A DNA stretch of 64,000 nt from Helicostylum pulchrum (GCA_025677825.1 JAIXMO010000024.1:62001-126000); one strand, 5' to 3'. Positions 44,953-57,547 are shown, counted from the stretch's first letter. Numbers and translations are program-made. The notes: a model not told the origin generated them from the letters alone.

Positions 44953-47136
44953 TTAACCAGATAAAGGTAACCCACACATTTCACAACTTTCATTTCCTCC
45001 AGGATTATTGAAAGTACAATGTCTACAAGCCACGTTAGTTGGTGCTGCAGTATGATTTCCTGCATTTGAGTTTCCACCTATTGAAAAAAAAAATCCTTTT
45101 ACGTCAAAAAAAATAAAATAATAATGACAATTTATAAAAATGTTTACCAGCTTCCTTGAGTACCATCTCAAGTGTATTCCAACCATTCAATTGATTTAAT
45201 TGTGAGATATCTCCATCTTTACTAGTCACTAATTGACACAATTGTTGAAATTCCTCTTTTGAAAATGTACCTGTTGATTCAATAAAGCACAACACATGGA
45301 AATCTGCCAATACATTTTTTAACTCTTCTGGTCCTTTAGCAGCTTGAATACACTTGGCAAGAGATTTCATATCTTGATGTGCGACCCCCTCTCTATTCTC
45401 AACTGGGAAAGTTGAAGCAGGATTAAATAATGGTGAAGGATGATGTGGGAAACCATTAGTGACCTTAGTTTTAAAAATATATATATAAGTTATCTAGATT
45501 ATTTTCATTGTTTCTTGTTAGTTTGCCTTACATTAACTAGTAAATATTCGACAGGAAATGTTGGTTTAGCCGATTGCTTTACAACCACATTATATTCATT
45601 TTTAAACTTGTAAAATACTTCAGGTACATATCGTTCATGAGGAATACTATCCTTAACTCGCATGACCGAAGGGTTCCTGCTCGGTTCAACAATCTCTGCT
45701 TCTGTTAACGCAGTCAAAGTATCTGATACCTGATAGGCCTTGACATCAATGTTTCCCTCTGTATCACCTGAAATGACACACGTAACAAACTTGGAGCCGA
45801 ATTTACCTGTAATCGATTGTTTGGTTACATTTGGGTGACGACGTTGCATCTCTGCCGCAAAGATACATTCAAGCGACGATAAAAAGTAAGAATTGACATG
45901 ACGTTTAGCAACAACTTTACCCTCGCCTGCACCATCATCAATCAAATCCGAAAAGATCATACCCACTTGCACCAAACCGCATGCCTCCGCTACCTGATTT
46001 ACTTTAGCCTCTTCCTCCCACGGTATATCCAACTTAATTCCATCAAAGTGATCTTGTTGTGGTGGTTCGTAAATCGCTTCCACTACTGCTTTAATACCTA
46101 ACGGTACATCGAGGTAAGGTTCATATCGACCATATAAGTATCCAAATCGTTGAGATCCAGATGAACGCCAGTAATTTAAAAATGAATCGACCAAGGATGC
46201 AGATGAAAATTCAACGTGGTCTACCATACGGTATGTTTGTCTTTGTAATGTAATGGCACTAGGTTGACATTTGGTACAAATCCCCTCAGGCCATGGTGCA
46301 TGACCTCCTGAACAAGGCTCTTTAACCTTAAAATACTGCTCTTCCAATGGTGGTAAGTTATTACCTGGTGCTGCAGAGTTTTTGGATCGTTGTGCTGCGC
46401 CTAATTGACGCAAGTAGGCGTGAAATGACATGTGTTTAATCTTGTTTTCTTCAAGGTAACTCGTATCATAAGGCTATCACAAAAAAAAATTATAAGTCCA
46501 CATAGTTCCGATATATCAAACCTATCTAATATTTACCTCTAAAGGCATACAGTAATCACACATAGCATTATTACCATGACGGCAACTTTTGAAAGAAAGA
46601 GAAAAAAAAAGAATTAAATATCACCAAAATCACACGTGTATATAAACACACTTACAACTTGAGATCCTTTTTGCGATCAATTAAACCTCTTTGCTTTTCT
46701 AAAAAGTCGTCAACCTCATCTTTCTTTACTTGAGCCTCATTAGGTATCTCTACGCTATTTTGAATCTCGGGTTCAACATAAGAAACGTAAATAATATCGC
46801 CATGTCTACACAAAGAAAAAAACCCCCTTATTAGACTTTTTTTTTAAAAAGAAAGTGTAGTTGCATCTTACTTGAGTCCAGCGGATTCAATAGTTTTATC
46901 AGCTAAATGCGCAACAGCAGCAGCTGTAGAAGGATTAGGCTCCTTTCCCATAGCAATAGTAGTTGGGTCTTCTATCTTTAATAAACTGGCTACCTTAAGT
47001 GCAACTGAACCAAACGTTTCGCCGGTTTCAACTTGCACTCTGTGCATACCTTCTTTGGTTCTTATACGAAGCAACTACAATATAAAAAAAATATTTTAAT
47101 AAAATACAAGTGTATGCTAGTATTTCATATTACCAT
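44953..47136 (-). CDS. NPL4: Npl4, Cdc48/p97 cofactor (595 aa)
   Basis: Seven exons: complement(join(44953..45077,45148..45463,45532..46473,46537..46585,46656..46805,46872..47074,47134..47136)). Npl4 with Ufd1 recruits ubiquitinated substrates to the Cdc48 AAA unfoldase in ERAD and other pathways. Visible: the N-terminal ubiquitin-like UBX fold (LLRIRTKEGMHRVQV ... SAGLKHGDIIYVSY), the Npl4 zinc finger (CRHGNNAMCDYCMPLEPYD and CSGGHAPWPEGICTKCQPS), and the inactive MPN-like core (HVEFSSASLVDSFLNYW, FGYLYGRYE, AVVEAIYEPPQ, GLVQVGMIFSDL). A C-terminal NZF finger (CRHCTFNNPGGNESCEMCG) is present as in the mammalian protein and lacking in baker's yeast Npl4. The initiator ATG must be in its own exon at 47134-47136; the second exon opens with TTG and has no usable ATG before residue 10. 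Confidence 0.94.
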
Positions 47137-50100
47137 ATTATTAAAGTGAATAAAAGATAAAAATAAGGTTGTTTAGTTCTCAAAAAAAAAGTATATCCTT
47201 TGTCGTGACCGGTTGTATTACGCGTAATTGAAATGCAAAAAGAGAAAAACGCGGGTATTCAATCAGTTTTACGTCACATAAAAACTACACATTGTAATTC
47301 CTTATTAGCAACACTCGAGACTTGTGAATATTAAGTTTCCTTCGTTATGTATTGTTAGGGAGAGAGAAAAAAAAAAGCTATAGTACCAATACATATATGC
47401 AACATATAAAAAACACTACGAGCTATCTCAATAGGAACCTCGGAAATATCTGCCAGCCGCTGACATCAGGCTTTGAACATATGTCAGATTTATCTATTGA
47501 ATTTAAAATTCTTTAGTAATATAGTATAATGTATCAAGCGATCCTTTTTCTATCATTTAGGCTATGAGTGAAAGTGGCAAGTCGTTGACTGGAGCAAAAA
47601 AAATGATTGCGTTTTATTTTTTAAAAATCGACCGATTTGTCCTATACTTTGATTAACAAATAATATCACCAGTATAGGCTTCCAGCTTAACAAATTCAAT
47701 GCGCAAGCACCGTACTATTGATGAGATGTGGATACATACACCCTTTAATCATCAGTTCATAGAAAATAAGCTAAAATTGCGAGCAGTATATTATATTAAA
47801 CAAAACAAGTAAAGATCACCTTTTTTTTTAAAAAAAAAAAGATAAACTTCTGTTCACCACAAAAATGTCAAGTACAGCAAAGCGAAACCGTCTCAGATGG
47901 ACGGGACACTTTTACCTCTAGCTATGTTATTTTATTACGTTTAAATATAACACTAGAAAAAAAAATAGCCGTGTCATATAGTTTGGAAGCACTTTCTTGA
48001 ATCGTTAATCAGCATTAGATAAACAGTCTTGACTACTATACACGCCCTACTGGCCATTTGAAATGAATCTCAGAAGGCAGAGAGATTTCTAGACCTGGTT
48101 ATAAAATATATTGCTATTACTTAGCATTTAAATAAAAATCATTTATATATACTCACTACCAGGTATATGGTTTAACCGCTGTAGATTTACCAGTATATAC
48201 GTTTGAAAATTTAAATCCAAGAATATCGAGTAGTATTTACAACAAGAAAACAAAAAGTAAAGACTTTGGCAAGAAAACCAAAACATTGCTTTGTAGTAGA
48301 GTATATATAAACTCCAAGTGGACACCAGAGTCAGGTATATATTTATTTATTTTTTAAAAAAAAAGTGATGTATAGAGAAAAAAGAGAAGTTTTATTTACA
48401 GTCTTTATTCGCGTAAAAAGGAAGCTTTTATGAATCGAGTTGGAGCGACAAGTACCTAATGCATATATAAAAAATATTACGCTAGGTATAATTACGAGTA
48501 TATGACATAATGAGTATTTTGTCACTTATTTTTTTAACTAAATTATACGGGTCTTTCTTAGAGAAATTAGTATTCGTAAAGGTACGTTACGTGAAAAGTG
48601 ATCTATCACCCCCCCCCCCCCTCCTTTTTTTTTACTGAACATGTAAATAGAATGTCTACCAATAATTTCCCTTACTATTTGATTGGAATAACAGTATCAG
48701 GTGTTTTTTTTCTAACCCTCTCTTGACTGTCACCATTGAAAGCTTTCAGTTTTACTTTAAAGGTACCTAAGGTATAATATCTCAACCCGACAATATAAAA
48801 AACTTTGGTGAACTAAGTAAAAAAAACACACTTTAGCATTACCATGGGTAATATCAGAGCACCAAAGAGTCCAGACTCTATCAGAGAAAAGACTTTACCA
48901 AACACGATCCGACAAAAATTGAACATGCTAGAATATGTACTGGTATCAAAACTTTGGGTAACTGGGTTATCTATGAAAATTTCATAAAAGACTATTTCTT
49001 GATGTAACAAATACCACTCTCCTAACTGGCCATCTACTATATGATACCTTGGTTGACATTTTAAAAAAGATAGTTACCCGTAATAGTTGCACAGAAAAGG
49101 GAAAGACTCAAGTTTAAGACGTTTGCTTGAGAGAGCTCTAAAAAGGCTAACTCTTTGCCACACCCACCGTGCCTCGGCTCCCCGAGTAATATTTTAATAT
49201 ATATTTGGCCTCAAGTACACCGAAAAGGCCCAAACTTAAGGAAATTATATTTCATATTGCAATTAGTGAACTTATATAAATAAAAGAGGAATCAATATCA
49301 ATGCTTCGTTATAATTAAAATGAGTATGTTTTTAAGCAAGCTTTTTCAGAATGTTCCAGCTATCAAATACCCGAGCATTGAACACCTATTTCTCGTTACT
49401 TATTTAAGCAAATGCCTAATATAATCACAGTTTTTTTTTTTTTTTTTTTTGAATCTGCGCCGTTTTTTCGTTTTATAATTTGAGCTTGTTTGCCAAAGAC
49501 AATGAAATCACTGAGGTCTCGAATGTATCTATACAATGTGCATTGCCCTAAGTGAGAGTTCTGGTTCGAGGGCGCGCATGATCCTTTGGTCGTTAGCGAA
49601 ACTGTCTTCTCAATACAAAGTTGCTGGTATTTCGCATCAACTAAAAAAAAAAACTGCTTGTTAGAAAATCTTCAACCTTTTTCTCGCGGGTGGTTGGCTC
49701 TATTGATCAAAAATTTTTTTTTTGATAGCCTCTATATCATTTTCCTGAACTTTTAAATGTTTTTGGTCTTAAACAACAATTAACTTTTTACGTGGTTATC
49801 TATCCAACGTGGTGGCCGTATATGGTATCAAGCTTTTTTAGAATTGGTGACACAATTTTCTAGTTACAAAGAGTGATAGGCATTGTAGCACCAAAATTTC
49901 GGGATATAGTGTATTGTGGATTTAATCCCTCCTTTGGCAAGATAACAGTAACCACTCCCCTCTTGCTGATAAAAAAAAAGGAGGGGGGGGACCAAGTACT
50001 ATATAAAATCAAGTTTTTTTGTTTCTCAAAAGGTAAACGACAAGTACATTTGACAAAAAAACAGGTACAACAGTAAACCAGTATAACGGAGAAAGGGAGG

Positions 50101-50409
50101 GGGTGGGGGACGATCCCGTTCCTAGAATAAATTAAAGAACGTGCTTTCAATCTATTGTTTAATATACGATACAGAAGAAGAAGAAAGTAGTAGAGTTAGA
50201 AACCTTATGCACGTACAAATAAAGTCGTAGAAATAATACTTTTTTTTTGGTAGAATTGTGTTTTATTAGAAAATCAAATATGAGTGTATATATGTGGGGA
50301 ATGAAATTATGTCACTTATAAATATTAAAAAAAAAAAGAGGAAAAAAAAAAAGATTGATTAAAATTACATTTTTTTTTTTGATTGTTTGCAGAAGAAAAA
50401 GCTTTCTCT
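47137..50409. other. Long intergenic region, no gene seen
   Basis: About 3.3 kb. It contains A/T runs, a C run at 48609-48622 and a T run at 49432-49450. No ORF over 96 codons and none with a recognisable motif. No splice-linked coding structure, tRNA or rRNA was found. Confidence 0.5.
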
Positions 50410-51090
50410 TTACAAAAGAGCAAGAGCAGCGAAAGCAGTCATGGCAATAGCACAGACGGAAGCCTTGGTGGACATGGCTGCATTTTCAAGAGTAGGAGAG
50501 CTTACGGGAGAAGTAACAGAGCGAGAAACGCTGACAGGCTTACTGACAGAAGGAGCAGCAGAAGGAGCAGCAGAAGGCATGGAAGAAACAACTACAGAAG
50601 AGACAGCAGATGCAACTGAAGAAATAGCAGAAGAGGTAACATTGGCAGAGGCAGAGATAGAAGCAGATCCAGAAGCAGTAGAAGAAGCGGAAGCAGTAGA
50701 AGAACCGGCAGCAGTAGTAGTGGTGGTAGCATCACCAGAGGCAGCGTTGATGGTGAATTGACCAGTATAAGCAACATCGGGAGAAGTACCTAAAGCAAAG
50801 GCATAATCAGTACCAGCGGGTAAATCAGCAGGGATGGTCCAGCTGAAAGAACCAGTGGAAGTAGCAACATTAGAGGCGACGGTGCTGACGGCTTGGATGT
50901 TGGTGGAGATACCCTTGGCTAAAACGATTTGGGTAATGGTTTCGGCAACAGGGTTAATCCAACGGATTAAAATAGTGGCACCAGCAGTGTAACTGGCACC
51001 GGTAAGAGGTGCAGTGATATAAACAGGGTTAGCTTGACCAAAGACCATGGTAATGGCTAAAGCAAAAGTAGCAAGGAAAAAAGACTTCAT
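50410..51090 (-). CDS. GPI-anchored cell-wall protein, Kre9/Knh1-like N-terminal domain (226 aa)
   Basis: Single exon. A signal peptide (MKSFFLATFALAITMVFG) is followed by a Kre9/Knh1-family Ig-like beta-sandwich: NPVYITAPLTGASYTAG, ILIRWINP, IQAVSTVASNV, SFSWTIPADLPAG and YTGQFTIN (about 20-115). Then comes a Ser/Ala/Thr-rich stretch suited to O-mannosylation (about 118-205) and a C-terminal hydrophobic tail preceded by small residues (ENAAMSTKASVCAIAMTAFAALALL), as expected for a GPI anchor. Related proteins sit on the cell surface; some influence beta-glucan assembly, but most are uncharacterised. Codons are simple and T/C-biased, and a TATA-like TATATATA lies about 80 bases upstream on the minus strand, together suggesting high expression. 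Confidence 0.88.
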   Translation of the reverse strand: MKSFFLATFALAITMVFGQANPVYITAPLTGASYTAGATILIRWINPVAETITQIVLAKGISTNIQAVSTVASNVATSTGSFSWTIPADLPAGTDYAFALGTSPDVAYTGQFTINAASGDATTTTTAAGSSTASASSTASGSASISASANVTSSAISSVASAVSSVVVSSMPSAAPSAAPSVSKPVSVSRSVTSPVSSPTLENAAMSTKASVCAIAMTAFAALALL

Positions 51091-51163
51091 TTTTTATATG
51101 TGTGTGTGTTCTAGGAGATGATGAAGAAAAAAAGGAAAAAGATAACAAAAAAAACAGCTTGGG

Positions 51164-51176
51164 TTTATATATACTT
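51164..51176 (-). promoter_or_regulatory. Probable TATA box of the GPI-protein gene
   Basis: TTTATATATAC on the plus strand (AAGTATATATAAAC on the coding strand), 75-85 bases upstream of the ATG at 51090, with a pyrimidine-rich stretch on the coding strand between them. Confidence 0.5.
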
Positions 51177-51239
51177 TTTTTATTTCGGGTGCGCGCCATT
51201 TTTATTGACAGCAATAACATCTATTTTCTTCCCAAATGG

Positions 51240-53925
51240 AGTGTTAGGTTTATGTTGCTTGATTGGTTAAATATTATGCGCCCAGTCAAAAAACACTTTT
51301 TGGTCAACATGTTTTTTTTTCTTTTAATAGTTTTTTTCTTCAATTGTATAAAAAGCCTGTTTATCCCGAGAAAAGACTGTTCTAGTACCTTTGTTTGTTT
51401 TTTATTTGTTTTCCCTGTTTCTTTTAATATTAAAAGTGGAGGATCTTATTCTTTTTGCCTGTTTGTTGTGGAGCCACGGTATAAAAAGGGTTGTTTTTTT
51501 TATTACCCTTTCTACACCGTAAAAAAGAAGAACCCTTGGCACTTATATGGGAATCCCTGTTATTCAAAGGAAGCAACAAAATTTAAAGAAACGAGATCTT
51601 CCATCTAGATAAATCAATATTTTGAGTTATATTTAACATTTTTAAAATTAAAATACTTTTTTTTTAAATCTCCACCATAACACTTTTTTCTAAATCAAGG
51701 AATAATCTTTGGCTATTATTACTTTTTTGCACATGAACACAAAAAAGTCTTTCTTCTGTGTAAATAAAAAAGGGATCTACGGGCTTAGTCAGTTTTGACC
51801 AAGGTTTTCTTTAAATACCTGCTCTACAAAAAAAAAAGTGGCTTCAATAAAAGAAGACTTTTTTATCACTTGCAAGTCTTGGCGATGTAGGCTTAAACAC
51901 CCCTCCATCGAGCAAGCCAAGAGAGAGTAAAAAAAAAAAAAATTACCTTGTAAGGTTATAAGGTTATGAAACGTACCATTTAAAATTACATGTAATTTAA
52001 ATAAATTTACATTTCCGTGCTATTGAATTGTAACCTTTTTTTTACTATTATCCCAAAATACTTGTGTCAAAAAGGGCGTATTCTTTCCTCTTTTTACCAT
52101 TATTTCGGCTTATTTTTTAAATCAGCCCCGTCATTTGAGAAATAAAAGAAATATTTCCCAGACTTACAAAGCAGAAACCATTGATCTCTTTTTTTAACCG
52201 TAAATCCGTATAAAATCCCATCCCCGTATTTGCATAGTCCACACGAGGGAAAAAGCGGTCTATGAATGCGTGCCGATTTTTTAACATTTGTGTAATATTG
52301 CTTTTTTTTTTTAACCAGCTCCCCGTATTTCTTACTAAAGTTTTTTTTAAATAACCTTCAAGTTCCCCTCACCTATTCCTCTCTTCCCCCCCCCCCCCTT
52401 ATAAATTACGTATTTGCGATTACGCTATACTCAACTTCGTTAAACTAGCCCTTTTCAAACTTTCAATAAGCTTTTCAAGTGCATTTAATCATAAAATTGC
52501 ATGTACATATGCCTATCAAGATTAATCAACTTGCATGAAAAAAGCATAAATGCATGGAATAGTTTTCCGTATTAGAAAAAAAAAAAGACACTAACATTTT
52601 TCTGTGCCACTTTCAATTCTGGTTAGAGACAGTTTTCGTTTTTTTTTTTCTCTCTTCCCCTCCTTATTGCATTAACCTTAAATGAATCCTCGGTATATAC
52701 TAATTCACCTCCGATAAACCGGTAAGGAGAGGGTGCTCACTACAGGTTATAAGTTTGTGAAAATGAATTACACTGTAATTACCAGTACAAGTTATAAAAA
52801 CCCTCGAAATTATATAGTTTATCAAAACAATGCACGTTTTGTTACAGAAAGTGTATATGCATTTCAACTGATGCTAGTATAATTTTGTATCTGTGCATGG
52901 CCACTTACACAGAAAAACTATTCGCTTTGACAGATCTGATTACAAGTTACCCGATCCTTGTATTAGCCCCTTATACCGATTTTTTGCATGTGCTGATTAC
53001 GCCTATCTTTTTAGGTAACAGAACCTTTTTAAAACTTTTGTTTTTTTTAGGTAAATAGGGTGCACACGAGACCTTCTTGTTTTAGAGTCATATCTTATTG
53101 TTTTGCGATAATATATATATGAACAACCGATACGTCAGTTGACGAAGACGAGGATAAAAATGTGGTAACAACCCGCCCATCTTGGTTCTCTTGGTGGAAA
53201 AGGTCTTAAACCAATTGCTCGTAATTTTATTACATTTTCTATTTTTTATTCTATTGTTAATTTTTATTATATTTCCCTCCCTTATTACACATTTTTCAGA
53301 ATTGAACTTGTCAAACTTTTGAAGGTATAAGAGCATCCACCGCGGTATGTCGTTCTGTTCAGAGGAGGAAGCATTTTGTTGTAGGCTACGGTTTCTTTGG
53401 GTCCCATTTAAAAACAATTGTCAAACATGTTCATAGAATATTAAAAGAGTGGGGACACTTATTCCATTATATGCCTCCTCGACTACTCTTGACGAAGAAG
53501 AATGTAGCGTGTTGCATTAAGGTAATCTTGCATATTTGCAAATAATTAAAATAACTCAAGACGTCTTAGATTGAGTGGGGGACGGGGTATCTAGTTAGAT
53601 GTAGAAAATTTAATTGGGGTCGAATGAGGTGACCTTTTACAAAGGTTCTTTATTTAAGCATTTAGGCACCGTGAGCACTGTATTCTATTTTCGGGAAGAA
53701 GTAAAAAAAAAGAGGAGGTTCTTCTTTGGGTCCGAGAAGTTGCTTTTTTTTATGTATAGCACGTCGGTATGACGGTCGATCATCATACAATGTTTGTACT
53801 TTAAATGTCCTCCCAAGAAGGATTCACACAGTCTCCATCAACTTAATTTAGATTACTGTTAATATAAAGCTGAGTATGTTATAAGTAATGAACAACAAAT
53901 TTGAAGGTACCTTTTTTATGCCGAT
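51240..53925. other. Long intergenic region, no gene seen
   Basis: About 2.7 kb of AT-rich DNA with runs of A, T and C (13 C at 52386-52398). ORFs reach 168 codons on the plus strand (51102-51608) but are dominated by Phe/Lys/Leu from homopolymers. None shows a family motif. Confidence 0.5.
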
Positions 53926-54345
53926 TTAATAATTACAATCCAAACATCTTGGCGGAGAGCTGTACGTGGAAGCAAGATACTGGTTTACATCATCTGATGT
54001 ACTATCCACGTTTTTCAAATTGGTACATGAAGAATTGATAAGATTTTTGCACATTTTGATTGCTTCGGTTATATTTTTAATAGTAGTGTGCAATTCTAAA
54101 GTAGTTACTGGTAGTTTGAACGACTTGATTCGTTTCATATGATACAACTTTGGACTGCTCAAATTCAAAGAATAAATGATGCAGTCCGCAGCATAGTCTT
54201 GTGAGACACCTTGCTCGACGGTGTCTTTCAACATTGATCCTAGCTTGGAAATATCAGGATGTTTTTTTTTGGAAACACTACCAACTGATATTGTATCAGT
54301 GCATATAACGAGAATAATAGAGTTCAATTCATACCATCTTCTCTA
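53926..54345 (-). pseudogene. Lineage-specific PD-(D/E)XK-like family fragment A
   Basis: Open frame of about 133 codons after an in-frame TAG at 54343-54345. It carries HPDISKLGSMLKDTVEQGV, LYHMKRIKSFKLP and ITEAIKMCKNLI. The same pattern (PD..KLG..LK, then a Tyr/Met strand, then an F.LP turn and a helix) recurs in fragments B (60711-61524) and C (62454-62976), so I group them as one family. N-terminal parts are missing. It is directly fused in reading direction to the Vps37-like exon upstream. The nuclease-like fold is only an inference from the EAK and GEAEV motifs in the sister copies. Confidence 0.5.
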
Positions 54346-54645
54346 CGTTAGCTTGTCCGTCAGATTAAACCATATAAAAAAAGACTTCTCGTCTCCACTT
54401 CTTAATTCCTCTTGAAACGTCTTCAAGTTCTTGACTCTATCCAAAGCCTCGAAAAATATCTCAAACGCAGTTTCATTTTGAACCAACTACTCCATTTCCT
54501 CAGGACTACGAAAAAATAACGTTATTATATGTATACTTGTTTTAAAACTCTTATTTTTTTTTTTTACCTCAATCTTGCAATAGCATCATACTTTGGATTA
54601 GTAGGTATATTTTCAGGAACAGGCGGTGATCTTGAATTATTATGT
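54346..54645 (-). pseudogene. Vps37-like (ESCRT-I) exon fragment
   Basis: Two linked exons, complement(54346..54505, 54568..54645), separated by a clean GTAAAA...TCGTAG intron. They read PENIPTNPKYDAIARLSPEEME, an in-frame TAG (54487-54489), then LVQNETAFEIFFEALDRVKNL and KTFQEELRSGDE. The segment LSPEEME.L...ETAFE.FF..L..VK.L...QEEL is the start of the Mod(r)/Vps37 coiled-coil domain, which assembles ESCRT-I for multivesicular-body sorting. The stop codon and the loss of the rest of the domain (the frame runs on into unrelated sequence) mark it as a decayed copy. An upstream stretch (PPAKKNNNSEQIKG, ~54670-54730) may be a further exon. Confidence 0.6.
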
Positions 54646-56293
54646 CTACAAACTTTTTTTTTATTTGCCTGTCACCCCTTTATTTGTTCGCTATTATTAT
54701 TCTTTTTAGCTGGAGGTCTTGCAACAATATTTATCAATACTTTGCTTTTACTTTTTTTTTTACGTTAAAGACTTTGTGAATGATAAAGAGTCTTTCATGA
54801 AGTCTAAAACAGCAGCTTATTCTTTTTTATCACCCGAATATAAATTACCTTTGCTCTTGTTTTTTTTTGCAGGCAAAGATGTCATATCATTGTCAGTGGG
54901 TGTAATACGTGTGACGAAAAGAATTTATACAGGTATCAAAATAGATCTTCCTATTTTTTTTTTCCTTTCTTCTTCTTTAGACTGGGTTGAAGAGCTTTTC
55001 GCAGAACTGCTTTTAACTGTTGGTCGCGGATGGCCGAGACTATCGCATATCCCAGTTCAACGCCAAACGATGCCGGGAATGCGCAGACTATGTCGCACAC
55101 CCCGCAACACAGTGAGCATTTGCAGTGTGTCGTAATTTCATTATGCAATTGTTTCCGCAGTCTACGTTTTTGGGATGAGAATAGTCTCCACCTTCTCGTG
55201 GTTCATCCAGTTAAGTCAAATAAAACTTTTATTTGGCGACCAAGAGAGACTATTATTATTATTTTAAATAAAATACATTTGAATTGTAAAACTATTTAAC
55301 TTGAACAAAAAAAAGTCTACATGTAATTTATAATATAACCTTTTTCTCCACAATTTACCAGACCAAAAAATACAATCGTAATGGTTTCTATGATAGTAAA
55401 CTATATGTGTAACTAAATACCTCAGCTGAATATTTAGATGATGATGGTGAGTTTCAGAAGCCTACGCCTCTTATTTGTAAACATCTTCTTGGATAGATGT
55501 AATATTATAGTTCCAATTTGGTAAAAAGGCGCTGACCCCGTGTGTGGTTTTTGACGATTATTAATATACCATTTCTTCTCGTCTCTTCCAATGAAGGCCA
55601 ATGCTTTTACATCTTGATGGCGGATACTACAGTACAATTGCTCTTGAAATAAACATTATTTTAATAGTGTAGATGATATAACGACCCTGTTGGGTCTCAA
55701 GATTTTTTTTAGGTTGTTGATTGCCGTATAATCATTGCTCCCCTAAATAAAACATTGGGGCAAAAAAAATCATTTCAAGAAAAAATGCACTAGCTCAAAA
55801 TGTTTCCCTTTGAGGAGTAGTCTTACATCATACTAAGCAATTAGTTAATATAAACAAAAAATGGGCGTTCTTCATGAAACGATAAAAAGTTACAAATAAA
55901 TAATTCATTGTTTGTACTGTTACCGAAAAAAACAGGTTTTTACGCATTGGTAATTTTTAGCTCAGATTTTCCATTTTTTTTTTTTTCACCTGGTCTGTGC
56001 TTGCGCCACTCTAAACTGCTACATAATCAAGTCTTCCGTCAATATTATGAGAACATATATCTGTATATGTGCTCGATCACATCAGTTGCCGAGGTTGCTG
56101 GATTTTTAAACTGTTTTCGGTAGGTCTAAAAAACATGTAATTCACAGTTTATAGCTTGCATGTTTTGTTATTAACAGTTTTGTGTTTTGAATTTGGGAAT
56201 TTTGAGTTACGTTATTTTCTTACGATTTTAGTTTAAACAAACAAAAAGTATCCCTTAATTTATCATTATAAGCATGAGAAAATTTCAAAAAAA
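54646..56293. other. Region with no intact gene
   Basis: Holds possible upstream remains of the Vps37-like copy (54646-54900). A GC-richer patch at 55020-55130 contains two similar segments (GCCGAGACTATCGCATATCCC and CGCAGACTATGTCGCACACCCC). The rest is AT-rich DNA with short ORFs. Nothing else can be supported. Confidence 0.4.
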
Positions 56294-56313
56294 ATATATA
56301 TATATATATATAT
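56294..56313. repeat. (AT)10 microsatellite
   Basis: AT dinucleotide run 44 bases upstream of the F-box gene start, possibly part of its promoter. Confidence 0.85.
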
Positions 56314-56356
56314 TTGCATATATTTCCCTTTTCTTCATTAATCGGTTAGATAGATA

Positions 56357-56867
56357 ATGTCATTCGAAAAGTTATCTGCAGATTGCATTACGCTAATACT
56401 CCAACGTTTAGACTTAAAAACTATACAACAACTTGCCATTTCTTCAAAGGCTTTACGCTCCTGGTGCTTGGTAGCTCATCTGAATTACATTACAATACTT
56501 CCAAAATCAAAATTCGAGTTTCCAGAGATAATGCTGAAACTTACGACTACACTTCGTATCAATGAAGGGATAGAGATAACTGGAGCAGACTGGTTAGCAT
56601 GTGTACTACGTCACTTTAGTAAAGTTAAAACAGTCGATATTGTAGTTAAAGGTTTATCTCGTCGATACATAAAAGCAATTTTAAAAACTTGTGAAGCTTT
56701 CGAAACGGTGACAACTGTTGTTGTCGATAATGATGAACTTATAAAATGGACCAGCTACGGAAAAACCTTAAGAACCGTATTGATTAAGCCACGTCAGGTA
56801 AGTGTATAGAACACATCACTTTTTTATTATCAGTTATTAACTTTTTAAATGGTAGGTTCTGCAATAA
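56357..56867 (+). CDS. F-box-like protein, shortened (150 aa)
   Basis: Model join(56357..56797,56856..56867). The N-terminus is an F-box (LSADCITLILQRLDLKTIQQLAIS), the Skp1-binding motif of SCF ubiquitin ligases. It is followed by a region with PEIMLKLTTTLRINEGIEIT and DWLACVLRHFSKVKTVDIVV that has a leucine-rich, possibly LRR-like rhythm. A degenerate paralogue at 61548-62270 has the same order and the same donor position after a PR(Q/W) triplet. It also shares the same acceptor context (TTTTTAAATGGTAG), but joins to an 82-codon second exon there. In this copy the second exon ends after VLQ, so the protein is short or truncated. Partner and target unknown. Confidence 0.6.
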
Positions 56868-57547
56868 AAACAGTTTTTATTTTTATATCTATTTTTATGA
56901 CTAGGATAATATATTGTACATTTTATATATAGTAAAAAAGGTTTTATTGGTTTATATATATTTAACAAGAGAAGTAGTTTGTGTACTTATCATGGTTTTG
57001 CATGAAAGGGAATGCGTTTTTATTACTTTCTTGTAATTTAGTTAAAGGTTATTAAGTACGTGACGACGGATGGTTTCTTTTCATAAAAATAAACTGTAGA
57101 ATTATTTACATAAAAGAATAACTACATTTACGATGTAAGCTTCTTTTAGTTGTTTATCATATTATAATGTCTCTAAGAAAAAGACAAAATATTAAGTATA
57201 ATATTTAGTTTAGAAACTCAACATTATCATTATTATTATTTTTTACCTTACTATACATACTTTAATACAGAAAATGTTAGTATCGAGGTAAGAAAAGAAT
57301 TAAGGTCGTAAGTATAAAGATCTAAGCTTAAGCATGTTTTTCCTTCGGTTTTAAAGATCACAGGAACTGCTTCTTTCCAAGAGAATTAAGTCTTGTTTAG
57401 ACGAGCGAAATAGAATATCCTCTTTGCTATTATTTAAGCTCTACCATCACAAAAGCGTATTTTCTTTTGTATTCTTATTGGTCCAAGTTTTTTTTTAAGT
57501 CTACTGCAGAAAAAAAATATAAACCTTTCTTTTTCGTTATCTCATCA
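56868..57547. other. Intergenic region left of SQS1-type gene
   Basis: About 680 bases, very AT-rich, probably the promoter of the G-patch gene plus the decayed 3' part of the F-box gene. No motif recognised. Confidence 0.45.

Noticed and set aside
50387..50761. 124-codon plus-strand ORF rich in Glu and Ala
   Set aside because: It is the antisense of the Ser/Ala-rich GPI protein; its composition is a by-product of the repeated Ser and Ala codons.
51102..51608. 168-codon plus-strand ORF
   Set aside because: Phe/Lys/Leu-rich translation of T-rich DNA, overlaps the promoter of the GPI-protein gene, no motif.
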